The position numbers and the translations under genes were made by a program. 64,000 bases of DNA from Serinus canaria (lineage: Eukaryota > Chordata > Aves > Passeriformes > Fringillidae): positions 41,572,435 to 41,636,434 of the forward strand of contig NC_066317.1 in assembly GCF_022539315.1 (NCBI RefSeq), in the 5' to 3' direction. The notes under the pieces are model-generated. The model did no database searches. It was not told where the DNA came from and worked only from the letters and a program-made list of their open reading frames with translations. This document shows, one piece after another, positions 50,101-61,000 of this stretch (its first letter is position 1; every line of letters begins with the position of its first letter).

Positions 50101-52591
50101 ACAGATGTCTTTTTGGGCGAGGCTTTAGGAACAAGAGCTGTGCGAGACAGGAAGGATCAGTTTCAGCAGAAATGTGTAAGGTGAAAGTAATTATAACCTA
50201 TCACACACATCATGAATCTATATGAGACTGAAGAGCTCGTCTGTCAAATCTCAGATGCCAAACGCTACAGATCTCAGGTAATACAGAATCAGTGAGACTG
50301 GCAGCACATCCTGTACATTTCAACTATGATGAGAAAGAGGCAGAAAAAACTCTACAAGAGTTTAATCCTTTGGAGACAAGTAGGTAGGTAGGAGAATCAG
50401 CTCAGACAAATGTTTATGTAACTTTTTACATAACAAGAGAGCATAGCTGTTCATTCCTACTTCATTTCTCTAAGTGGGCTCCTGAAAAATTCCATAAAGT
50501 AGGCCTATTGACATCAAGAAGGCAAAGACTATGCCTACCTGTGTTTATTCATTTTATACATATATGCCCTCAAAATTCCTCATCGAAGTTTAAGGTCCCT
50601 TAATCAGTTCAATATAAGTTACACCAATCAGACCATGTGAGTTTAAAACTAAATTTGCCATACAACATCATAGGACTCTCCCACTGAGGGATCTCTTCTA
50701 TCCAGACTCACAGAGCTTTGTCAAGCATAAACCAGAGAATTATCTTCTTTACTATGCATGAGGTAGCCCGAAGTACAATGTGTTTCATCATTTCCATTAA
50801 AGCTGAACCATTTTGCAACTGCCAACACATTCCTGAAAAACAGACTTGAACCCCCATATTTCTCAACAGCCAGTAAGCAAACTATAATCCCACTTCTTCT
50901 GCTCCAGACCTTAGCAACAGTGTCTAATGTCCACCTTTGCCTCTACATTTGGCTATTCAGGTCTCTAATTTTTCTCACTTGTTTCCTCTGCATATTGCTC
51001 AGCAACTTTCTAACTCTGACTACACCCTTGACTATATCACAGTCACGATATAATTAAGTATGAAAATTAATGGCAGAGCAATTTGCTCATCCCAGTTATT
51101 CCCAGGTATTTAGACATGAGTAGCTAAGGGCTTTGGAGAGAGTCTGCCATCAGCTAGTCATCTCTTCTATGAATTATCATTCAGCACAATTTTTAAGCAA
51201 GCTTAATTTTGAGAAATTGATTGACCATGTCATTTCCTTCTTGTTAAAAGATAATGCAGTCCTATTCTCTGAATTAAAATTTTGTGTTCTATGGCACAAC
51301 CTTTTCAATGTGCTTCCTTCTGATTTGATAACAACTCCATTAATCCTTATTCAAGCAGTAATTGATAGGTATGTTACAGTAAAGTGTCTATCCAATGAAA
51401 AGCCATGATAGAAGCCAAAATGGCACACTATACATAACATATTGGGTAGTTAAAATCTGGTCATTTATTCCTATCACAATTTGTAGTAGGGACACAAAAT
51501 AACATGACATGAATCTGTTCTCTTGACAAATCTTTTTTTCAGGGCAAAGAGCATAATGAAAATTGCAAAAGCTATTGCACTAGCTTAAATCAAACCCATG
51601 GCAGAATAATGTACTTAAACCTGTGGCCTTCTGAAATGCAGTAGGAACTGTAATTTAAGGTGCAATCAATTCCCCAGCTGAGACTTTTATATATATGGGA
51701 AATATATATGTTTCTCATATACGAGAAACATGATTATGCAACCACAGAACCACATAATCATATAAAACTCAGCACTGAGAAGCCTTCTGTCATATTTCAT
51801 CAAAAAATTCCCTTCAGTTTAGTTGCTGACATAAAGCTGATGTTCGCCAAATGAATATACCATTAGCATTTTTTAGGAAACATCATATTTGACTGGAGTG
51901 TACATGGGGATACAGTAACTGTTTAGGTTGAGACACTCTTTGTTTTGACTGATTAGGTTCCATAACTAGAAAAGAACAAAGCAGATTTCTCTGTTGCATG
52001 GATTTAATTCTCTTTTTAAAACTCCTTAGGAACAGATCAAGAAATACTTTCAGATTAGTATTTCAGTGTTTGTACATCAAAACTTCCTACTCAGTAAATA
52101 AACCAGCCCATATCAGCCAGTGGTCATGAAACCTTGATCCAGATGATATTTTCCTTGTGTCCAATTCACATCAGCCAGTCTCAAGTCCCACAGACATAAT
52201 CTGAAAATGTTTTGTGACTCCCTTCAAATCACAAAAGCAGGCAAAAGAGTCCCAAAACACCAGTGTAATTTCTGGTCTTCTAGGAATTTAGTCCATGAAA
52301 TATAGTGTTAGCTAAAGCTGATGATGAGGTATAACTATTGTCTCATTATTGCATAGGGTCTTCAAATGAAAACATAATGAGACATTTTTCAACAGTAAAT
52401 TCCTAAGAACAAAATTTATTGTTCAAAGGTCTAATGGGATCTTACAGGTGAAATATATGAGATAATTAGGCCAGAATTCACTCTCACAGCTTATGGGCAA
52501 CTGCAAGCTGCACTACAAGTGTCACACACTTTTGACAGAACAGCACCTGTTGACCCTTCTCACTCTGAGTGAAGGTTCTGAATTAAAGACT
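41138..52591. other. long noncoding stretch, mostly unique AT-rich DNA
   Basis: No exon or RNA gene recognised over more than 11 kb. Small landmarks: A runs at about 41571-41584 and 41740-41762, a GC-rich patch at about 46010-46150 of unknown origin, a (GTAG)3 word near 50383, and overlapping 9-bp hairpins at 51708-51731 and 51730-51761. Overlapping frames of up to 118 codons occur on both strands, none with a recognisable domain. Confidence 0.5.
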
Positions 52592-52796
52592 TGTCCTAGT
52601 TAACCCCAGCCAGCAACTAAATACCATGCAGCTGCTTGCTCTCTCACCCCCCACCTTCCCTCTGCGGTGGGATGGGGAGGAGAATAGAAAAAAAATGTAA
52701 AAACCCTGGAGTTGAGAACAGATTAACGGTTAAAATAAAGAAAAATGTAATAATAATACTAATTATGACAATAACAAGAATCACAATGGGAAGAAC
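52592..52796 (-). mobile_element. 3' end of an interrupted minus-strand LTR
   Basis: Read on the minus strand this is the last ~200 bases of an avian endogenous-retrovirus LTR: the sequence ends in the retroviral terminus (plus-strand start tgtcctagttaacccc at 52592), preceded by a C-rich cacccccc segment, a ctcctccccatccca block, and the degenerate TTTATT/poly(A)-signal region with the (taa)n-like stretch at 52750-52780. The rest of the same LTR resumes at 53356 on the far side of an inserted plus-strand LTR. The two ends of this segment and the inserted LTR form imperfect inverted repeats because both LTRs belong to related families. Confidence 0.8.
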
Positions 52797-53355
52797 TGGG
52801 CTGGTTTTGGCTGGGGTACAGTTAATTTCCTTCACAGTAACTGGTGTGGGGTTGTGTTTTGGATTTGTACTGAAAAGTTGTCACTGCTGAGATGTGTTTG
52901 CACAGTGTCAAGGACTATTCTTCTCTTCACCTCACCCTACCATCAAGGAGGCTGGGGGTGCACAAGGAGTGAGAGGGGACACAGCCAGAACAGGTGAACC
53001 AGCTGACCAAAGGGATATTTCAGACCACATAGCATCATGCACAGCATATAAAGGAGAGGAAAACAGGAGGAATGGGGGAACATTAGAAGTGCTGGCGTTT
53101 ATCTTCCCAAGTCATCATTATGCATGATGGAATCCTGCTTTCCTGGAGATGGCTGAATACTTGTCAGCCCATGGGAAGCAGTGAATGAATTCCTTGTTTT
53201 GCTTTGTGAATGTATGGATTTTTCTTTCACTATTAAACTTTATTTATCTCAGACCCTGAGTTTTTTTGCTTTCACCCTTCCATTTCACTACAAACTGTTG
53301 AAGTGAGGAAGCCACTGTGTGGTGCTTGGTTGCTGCCTGAGGTTAAGCCATGACA
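52797..53355 (+). mobile_element. complete solo LTR inserted in another LTR
   Basis: An LTR of about 560 bp on the plus strand, running from tgggctggttttggctgggg (52797; the canonical TG is kept) to ggttaagccatgaca (ending in CA at 53355). A TATA-like box, gcatataaagg, lies at about 53044-53054 and an ATTAAA poly(A) signal at 53232-53237, giving the expected U3-R-U5 order. The words ctgaccaaagggatattt, ggaagcagtgaatgaattcc and tttatctcagaccc are typical of an abundant LTR type in songbird-like genomes (recalled, not searched). Five bases on each side, agaac (52792-52796) and agaag (53356-53360), agree at four of five and may be the target duplication. No gag-pol sequence remains, so it is an LTR-LTR recombination product. 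Confidence 0.85.
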
Positions 53356-53754
53356 AGAAGAGAGAGATTGGAATGAAATCCAATAGAAATAAATGATGCA
53401 AAATACAACTGCTCACCATCCACTGACTGACCACCAGCCTGTTCTCCTGCAGTGATCATCACCTCCCAGCCAAACCCCCTCAATGTATATACTGAGCATC
53501 CCATAGAGGCATGGAATATCCCCATGCCCAGTTGGAATCAGCTACTCAGCTATGGTCTTTTCCAGCTTCTTCTGCACATCCTTGCTGTCAGAACATGGGA
53601 CACTGAAAAGTCCTTGTCTTAGGACAAGCACTACTTAGCAACACCTAAAACATCATTGTGTTATCAACATTATTCTCATCCTAAATTCAAAACAAAGCCC
53701 TATACCAGTTACTAAGAAAAAAACACTAATTCTATCACAGTTGAAGCCAGGATA
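53356..53754 (-). mobile_element. 5' two-thirds of the interrupted minus-strand LTR
   Basis: Read on the minus strand, this begins near 53754 with the LTR 5' end (a tatcctggcttcaactgtgat-like start), continues with the U3 words aactggtatagggctttg, gttttaggtgttgctaag and acaaggacttttcagtgtcc, then a TATA-like element near 53481-53492 (gtatatacat on that strand), and breaks off at 53356 where the plus-strand LTR was inserted. It continues in 52592-52796. Joined lengths (about 600 bp) equal a normal LTR of this type. A target duplication for this outer copy is not convincing (agact at 52587-52591 against ggtct at 53755-53759). Confidence 0.85.
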
Positions 53755-55736
53755 GGTCTTTGTCAGCAAATATTGAACATACTCTCTCAGCACATTGGAG
53801 TATCCTCACACACAGCTGCTCTTCCATTTTTCTTCCCACTGCCCTGCAGTCCACTGCATGCATTTTAGCACCCCATAAAGTGCATAAAGTATCTAATTAA
53901 TGTTAACCAAAGATGGGTGGAAAGACTTAGTGCTTTCTCCATCTGCTGCATGGTCATTAATGATCCCAAAACTTGTTCAAGAAAATATTCACCTGCCATT
54001 GGTCTTAGAGAGAGCTCATCAAGCACTGTAGAATAAACAGAAAATCACAAAATCAAGAGAGATGCATGAAGAAGTAACAGAAAGCCATTTGCATTCATGA
54101 AGTGTCACATGTATTGCATTCTGTTATTAATCTGAAACCTTTAATCATTGACAAATGTATTCCCAAAGCACTTCTGCGAAGATCTGGAGGATCTTTTTCC
54201 CACTTCAGAATTTCTGTTTGATTTTATGAGCACTCTATTTCTTTCTCTCTTATAATAGTCTACTGTTAAATACTAGCTTTTTCCTTTTTTTCTTTCTTTC
54301 TTTTGGTACTTATTAAAGCAGACCTTGCTCCATAAAACCTAATCCTCCTTTTTACTATCTTACACTCATTAGGGCATTTGAAGCTCATGGGATAAAATCA
54401 AACAGCTATAGCTGCACAGCTGAAGTGACTCACTAGTGTAACTGGTCAGTGGTTGTGTACAAGACTAATGAACTGTCTGTAGTCCACAAAAGGACTAACA
54501 AATGCCTACAGACTGCAGCTGTGGTATTGTACAATGAAGAGACGTAGACCTAAAAATGGTCAAACACAGCTTAAAGTTGTATAGCAGGAAGAGAACATAT
54601 GGTGCTGCTAATTGCAAGAATCTGAGAACACGTTTTAAATATGGATAAAGCAATTAAGTGAAAATGATGAAACACAGGATAGTCAATTAGAAGATGAAGA
54701 TGAAATCCAAAATATATTACAGACTAATAGCTTTGGGCCCTGCTTATTGAATAGTTGAACTCCACCAAGTGTTGCCAGATCACGAAGTGTAAGGTTTGCT
54801 ATTTTCTATATTTAAATGTGCCTGATAAACACAGAATCAGGTCAAGATGCGTGGAAAGGCTGAGCAAGTTTTGTCCTTGCAAGAGGTGAGACTCAGAACA
54901 TATCCTCATGCTCATGAACAGCCATGAACAGTGAGTAGCTACATTCTCAAATAAGGGTCAAAGTGTTAACAGAGCCAATATTCCTCAGATGTTGGCTAAC
55001 GCAGTAGCTCATGCTAGAGACAGATGCCAGAAGGAACAGACAATAGTCAGAGCTGTAAAAACTTTACTTTGGGGTTTGAATAATTTGTGGCCAGGCTGCA
55101 GGTTATAAGAACTTAATTCATTTACATGAAGGTACTGTTATTGCTGCTTGTGATTAATTACATTTGGAAAACACGACGGAAGACATTAAGGTGCATAATC
55201 AAGAAGGCAAAAGCCACATGGGATATAGCAACTGGAAGAAACAGTTTTGGTTGTGACTGAAAGGAAACCAAGAGTATCACAATTAGCACTGCTAAATCAT
55301 ATGAGATTTTACCAAAAAAAAAAGTCATTAAACATGCCTTTGAAATATGACAGTGATAAAGGTCTCTGCAAAAGACATTAGCAGACACCCAGGCCAAAGA
55401 TCGATGTAGCCTATTGCTCCTACACTCATCCATAATAACTGAAAATGCTCTCTCTGAACTTTAATAGCTAAAACAATTTAAATGACCATTAGTATTCTAG
55501 TGATATATTCAAGTGCAATGACAACAGTTTGTTTCTGACACTGTAACCTAGGAGCCTTTAAATTTGGCTTGCAAATTGAAAAGTCTAGGGTTTAATCTGA
55601 GGGAGAGTGGAAAAAAGACATGATTTCACATCAATGCCTACTTGCAGCTCATAATATCATCAGCTCTACAACTATAAAGCTATTGTGAAAATTAAACATG
55701 CCAGGAGTAATACCAAAGATCATACCTCCAAAAGAA
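53755..55736. other. noncoding spacer between LTR insertions
   Basis: No gene or repeat recognised apart from a (CTTT)n-like run at 54288-54304. The sequence is AT-rich and unique-looking. Confidence 0.5.
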
Positions 55737-55741
55737 ACATA
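55737..55741. repeat. left target-site duplication of solo LTR
   Basis: The bases acata precede the LTR start and are repeated exactly at 56849-56853 directly after its end. Confidence 0.85.
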
Positions 55742-56848
55742 TATTGGGTTTGTGTGGCCAGGTTTGGTAGTGTGGGGGGGGCTACAAGGGTGGCTTCTGT
55801 GAGAAACTCCCAGAAGTTTCCCCAATGTCCTTTAGAGCTAATGCCAGGCTGCGCCAAAATAGACCCACCACTGGCCAAGGCTGAGCCCATTAGAGATGGT
55901 GGTAACACCTCAGTGATAATATATTTAAGAAAGGAGAATACAGAAAAAGTTCTTGCGCTGAAGTAATTCAGTATCCAGAGAAGAGAAGACTGACAATATG
56001 GAAGAGTGACAACTTTGTAGACACCAAGGACAGTGAGGAGAGGAAGAAGGTTCTTCAGGCATCACAGCTGAGATTCCCCTGCAGATAATGGTGAAGCAGC
56101 TGTGCCTGTGCAGCCCATGCAGGTCCACGGGGAGGAGACCCACACCAGAGCATGCAGATGCCCAAAACAAGGCTGTAGTCCTGTGTTAAGCCAGTGCTGG
56201 AAAAGGCTCCTGTTAGGGACCTGCAGACCCATGGAGAGATGAGCCCATGCTGAAGTAGGTTTCCTGGTAGGACTTGTGACCCCACTGGGGTCCCACACTG
56301 GAGCAGCCTATCCTTGAAAAACTGCACCCCATGGGAGGTACTGATGTTGGAGCAGCTCCTGAAGAACTGCAGACAATGGAAAGGACTCACATTGTATAAG
56401 TTCATGAAGGTCTTCCTCCTTTGGGAGAATTCCATGCTAGAGTAGGAAGTACTCCTCTCCCTGGAGGAAACTGCAAGAGAAACCTGTGATGAAATCACCA
56501 TAGCCTCTACTCTGTCTTCCTGCACTGCTGAGCAGGAGGAAGTAGAGCTGGGAAAAGAGCAGGGGGAAAGGTGAGGGGAAAGTGGTTTTAGATTTGGTTT
56601 ACTTCTCATTATACTTCTCATTATACTACTCATAAACTACTCTGGTTTTGATTAGTAACAAATTAAATTAACTTTTCCATGTCTAAGCTGTTTTGCCCAT
56701 GACAGTAATCAGTTTGTCATCCCTCCTTGTCCTCATCTCAACTCATGAGCCTGTCATTATACTTTCTTTCTTCTGTCCAGTTTGAGGAGGAGAGTAATAG
56801 AGCAGCTTTGGTGGGCACTTGGCACCCAACCAGGGCCAACCCACAACA
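55742..56848 (+). mobile_element. complete 1.1-kb avian solo LTR
   Basis: A full-length LTR on the plus strand, opening with tattgggtttgtgtggcc (the expected TG is mutated to TA) and closing with aacccacaaca. Terminal words ttgggtt and aaccca are inverted as expected. The U3 end has a TATA-like gataatatatttaag (around 55916-55929). The middle, about 56080-56400, is built of imperfect repeats of roughly 36-50 bases containing variants of ctggagcag, ctgcagaccc and catgg. An AATAAA-like aacaaattaaatt (56657-56669) marks the poly(A) region, and the U5 end has catctcaactcatgagcc and the ggcacccaaccagggccaac terminus. Exact 5-bp duplications (acata) flank it; five bases fits ERVL/ERV3-type integration. 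No internal viral region remains. The 192-codon minus-strand frame at 56055-56633 is an antisense shadow of the internal repeats. Confidence 0.9.
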
Positions 56849-56853
56849 ACATA
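56849..56853. repeat. right target-site duplication of solo LTR
   Basis: The bases acata directly follow the LTR terminus and match 55737-55741 exactly. Confidence 0.85.
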
Positions 56854-57118
56854 CTATGCAGTCTAATATTGTATTTGAGAGCCAAAAAAAGCTGTGTATC
56901 TTCCAGAATCAACTACATCTTAAAAAAAAAGAATGGTAAATAGTAGAATAGAAAAAAATAATTTCTTCCTCCACTAAAAGTATCACAGTACAACAACAGC
57001 TACTCCACTGCTGGGCACAAATGCAAGGTATTTACGAGATATAGACCATATTGATTAATAATTAAAATCCAGTTCTGCTAGCCTGAAGCATGTTAAACAG
57101 CTGGTTTCATACTGAAAG
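56854..57118. other. short spacer between solo LTR and CR1
   Basis: About 265 bases of AT-rich sequence with no recognised feature; an A run lies near 56921-56929. Confidence 0.5.
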
Positions 57119-58095
57119 GATCATACAAACATCTAGGTAAAAGACCTCCAAGATCCTAAAGGCCGGATATTGACCGAACACTGCCTGTCAACTAAACCAT
57201 AGCACTAGGTGGCACATCAGTGATTTCTCGAACACTTCCTGGGATAGGGACTCCACTTCCCTGTGCAGCCCATTCCAGTGTTTCACCACTCTTTCAGTGA
57301 GGAAATTCCTCCTGATGCCCAGCTTGAACCTCCCCTGGCACAGCTTGAGGCCACTTCCTCTTGCCCCGTTGCCAGTGGCCTGTCGCAAGACGTGCTGACC
57401 CCATCCTGTGAAAACCCCCCTTCAGGTAGTTAGAGAGAATTATAAGGTCATCCTGAGGCTTCTCTTCTCCAGGCTAAACAACCACAGGACCCTCAGCTGC
57501 TCCTGACTCTCCAGATCCTTCACCAGCTCCGTTGCCCTTCTCTGGACATGCTCCAGCATCTCTTGCAGCGAGTGGTGCAGAACTGAACACAACACTCACT
57601 GAGGCGTGGTCTCACCAAGTACAGAGGGCAAAATCCCTTCTCCAGTCCTGCTGGCAACTTTGGTTTTGATACAAGTCACGGCCTTCTTGGCTACCTAGAC
57701 ACACTGCTCATGTTCAGCTGCTGTTGACCAGCATCCCCAGGTCCTTTTCTGCTGGGCAGCTTTCCAGCCACTCCATCCCCAGCCTGCAGCACTGCAGGGG
57801 CTTTTTGTGACCCAAGCTCAGGACCCAGCACTTTGCCTCATTAAAGCTCATTCTGTTGGTCTCAGCCCATGAATCCAGCCTGTTCTCCTAGTCTCCAGGA
57901 GATCAACACTCCCACACCAATTAAGAGTTGTCTGCAAAGTGTAATTGGATAGGATATAATATTGTCAGAAAGAGGCCTAGGAACAAAAAATTAGGTCCCA
58001 GAGAAAGTCATCAACATCTACTAGTGAAGGCCACTTGAACAAGGGATCCCTTGAAATAACAACTGGGGACACCAGCATGTGACTGCAGTCAAAGC
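57119..58095 (-). mobile_element. CR1 LINE fragment with ORF2 C-terminus relic
   Basis: A minus-strand CR1 fragment. Its 3' end is at the low coordinate (gtatgatcc, from 57119). The segment 57188-57388, read on the minus strand, gives a 66-codon frame with the CR1 ORF2 C-terminal pattern: a short RGSGLKL block, [22 protein letters not shown], then LHREVESLSQEVF. Further into the element come the words for ggagaagagaagcctcagga, tggagcatgtccagagaagg, gtcaacagcagctgaacatg and tgacccaagctcaggaccc (last as written on the plus strand), all in CR1 order. From about 57905 the match weakens, but atcaacactcccac (57902-57915) and actggggacaccagc (58062-58076) keep it recognisable to about 58095, with a diverged or inserted stretch between. 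Stops and frameshifts are present, so it is not functional. Confidence 0.9.
57188..57388 (-). pseudogene. CR1 ORF2 C-terminal remnant
   Basis: The frame spans the last conserved block of the CR1 reverse-transcriptase polyprotein, with the diagnostic [20 protein letters not shown] segment at about residues 21-40 of the fragment. The methionine that opens it is accidental; the true protein would run in from the element's upstream part, where frame is lost. The endonuclease and reverse-transcriptase catalytic domains are absent. Confidence 0.8.
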
Positions 58096-61000
58096 AAGAG
58101 AGCTCTCCCAAAACCCTGACAATTTACCAAGAGATACAGTGGTAAAAGAAAGATCAGACTTTAGTTCACAATATTCATTCCCACAGCTTGAGGGAAATCA
58201 GCTGAACTACCTTGACTCTGCTTCTGGAATGCCTTTAATGCAAGATCAGACATTTTTCCAATAGCTGTGCCACTGAGAAAAAACACTGCTTTTACTGAAA
58301 CTGTGTTGTAACTTGAGAGCTTTTCCTTTAGGATTACACAGCAAGCAACCAGATTTGATTTTTCTGCTTGATATTACAGGCTTCATCACAAAAATGAAAC
58401 TGTGCTCTCTACCTTGACACTTAAGCCAGCAGTGACAACTAGGCACCAAGGCTAGAACAAAACTGATCTGCAACTACTATCTACATTTCTTTTCCAAAAT
58501 CTTGAGTATTAAATATTTCCTACTTGTACTACTAAGAATGAAATTTGCTATTTGATAACTGACAAATGAGAGTACCATAGAGGTCTAAAATTGGATGCTG
58601 ATGGCATTCTCACCAGCATAAACCAGAAACAGTTCTATTGATATCAACAGAGGATCAAGGATGTTGAAATTCCTAATTAATATTTACTACCTGGCTATAT
58701 GAACAAATCCCAGACTCCTGTACATGGTAAGGATATATAAATACAGTTTCAGTAACTTTCTTCTCAAAAAAAGACAGGAACACATCAGTGGTCACAGACC
58801 AAAATGCAGGGCATATTGTGAGATAGATATCCTATATCAAGGTGAGGTGGATCAAAAGCACAGCATTTGCAGTGCTGGGTTATATAGACAAATTTATACC
58901 CACTGTGTAACAGATCACTTCCCCCTGAAAGTACATATACCCTTGAGATTGTGTCTGTACAGCCTGAGCAAGGCTTTCAGCAATGCTAAAGTATTAAGTA
59001 TGTCTGGTTTTGTGACAAATCTACAACAGTTCAACAGGTTTTGGATGTAGAGATGTTGATGAAATGCTAGACAAGTCTATGAGAGCACGGCAACACTCCA
59101 GCTAGCAGGGTGCCTTTTTCTGCATGGCATTTGAAAGCTCAGGTGATCCTACCCCCTTCAACCCAGAGGTATTTGCACCTTGGGGCATGAGCCTCAGCAG
59201 AGTGAGATGTGACAACTATGCTGAAATTACACCTTTATACCTTTAGGCTCTTTGTCTAGCTGAGATCAAATGTTGCACAGTTATACTTTTATTATCAGTC
59301 ACATTTACCTAGGAAGTGGAACTGTGAAAGCAGACACACAACAGCACTGGAAAGGTATGGACAAAGATGGGAATAGTCCACGGCAGCAATCAAAATATGG
59401 GAGCAAATGGAAGAAACAAACAATGTAATTTCCTCATCTGGGTTATGTATCTTTCAGACCCCTACACTTCTATTGGGCGATATTTTCAACCATCAGTGAG
59501 ATAACAAAGAATGAAACTGAGTAATGAAGAAAAAAATGGATCCAAATGAAAGTTTGGCTGTACAAATTCAATGTGATTTCAAAGGTAATTAGTACAGCAG
59601 ACTAGTGAAAAGAATTGTCCAACTCCTTGTTCCCCTCCCTATTTTCATCTTTATTTTTGTACCTAGTGAAGATAAACGGTGTTGATAAAAGCTGATAAAA
59701 GTATAAAGCCTTTTAGAATGGAAATTGGCTCCATTTTTTTTTTAAAGATACAGTCTTGTGGAATCATTTCAGAACATCTCTTTGATCTCTTCTGAGTCTT
59801 TTAGTCTCAGAAGAATGCCAAAGAAGATTAAACCTTCTGTTTGTATTTATTGGTTTTAAGCCAAGCATTACTTGTAATGCCATGCTTCTACTAATGAATA
59901 CATTATTTTTTCATGCAACCAATATAAAGCAAATATATTCTAATGGAAAGAATAATAGTCCTTGACATCTGCTGCAGCTGTAAGGTTAGCACCTCTAAGA
60001 TTGCTTACCTCACTTAAAGAAATGAAATATTTTTGTATGTTGTATTTTGGGAGAACATGATATATGAAATGGCCATATTTTCCATTTAAAAAATAGCTTT
60101 CTACACAGCATTTTCGATAATATTTAGGTGGGATACATTTAACTGGAGAGCACATGAAAGGACACATTTCTTTTTTTCATTTTGGTTCCCACATATTACA
60201 TTTTTCATTGTGTTGTGTATGCTTCCATATTGAAAAATACTGAAAATGAGGACAAACCCAAAATTGGCCAAGCAAATCATTAGTGACACAGAACTGCAGA
60301 TCCATTGGATGGAAATCCAAATATATCTATATTTTTAGATGTGAAATAATATGATTATTTTTTGTGTACAAAGTTAGTAACTGAATTAAAATCTGACTTG
60401 TCATTTATTGCCCATCAAAAAAACCAGAAAAAAAGAAAAAACAGAAAATGAGTGAGAAAAGAGAAAGAGAAGATTCATTAAGGCAATAATTAAACAGCAG
60501 AATGAAGACAAATCTAGCAGAAATCAATGAAATCAAAACAGACAACCACAAGTGAAATGCAAACAGAGAAAACAATAATTTTTTAATTATACACAAACTA
60601 CCTAGTAAGAGAAGGATTACAAGGGAACATGCTCTGGGTTCAGTTTCTTTTTTAGATGATGTTATGGAAAGCCATTTGCTGAGTTCCTTTCCCATACACA
60701 GGCAACACTATGGGAATTACAGGCAAAACAAACAATAATCCCTCCTGACACATTTGGTCAGAGCACATGTTAAAAACCATACTCAGCCTAGGTCTCAAAC
60801 AGAAACCAACTACTGACTGAGTTGCACTTTTGAAAGGAAATAGTCTGAAATGATAAAGCAGGAATTATCAGTGATTAATATATTCTGGAGAACATATATG
60901 TCTCCGTACTGCAGATTTTATTCAGCCTGTGATAAGTGTTTTTTCAAGCATCTGTAAATCAGCTCTGCATTTTTCCATTTCAAAGCTCTCTATCTTTTTC

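Noticed and set aside
51708..51761. Two overlapping 9-bp hairpins
   Set aside because: Stems this short in AT-rich DNA are common by chance; mentioned only as a landmark.
55685..55966. 93-codon plus-strand frame
   Set aside because: It spans the LTR boundary at 55742 and most of it is LTR U3 sequence.
56055..56633. Longest open frame in the window (192 codons, minus strand)
   Set aside because: It lies wholly inside the plus-strand solo LTR, antisense to it, and is kept open by the LTR's internal imperfect repeats. No protein family resemblance.
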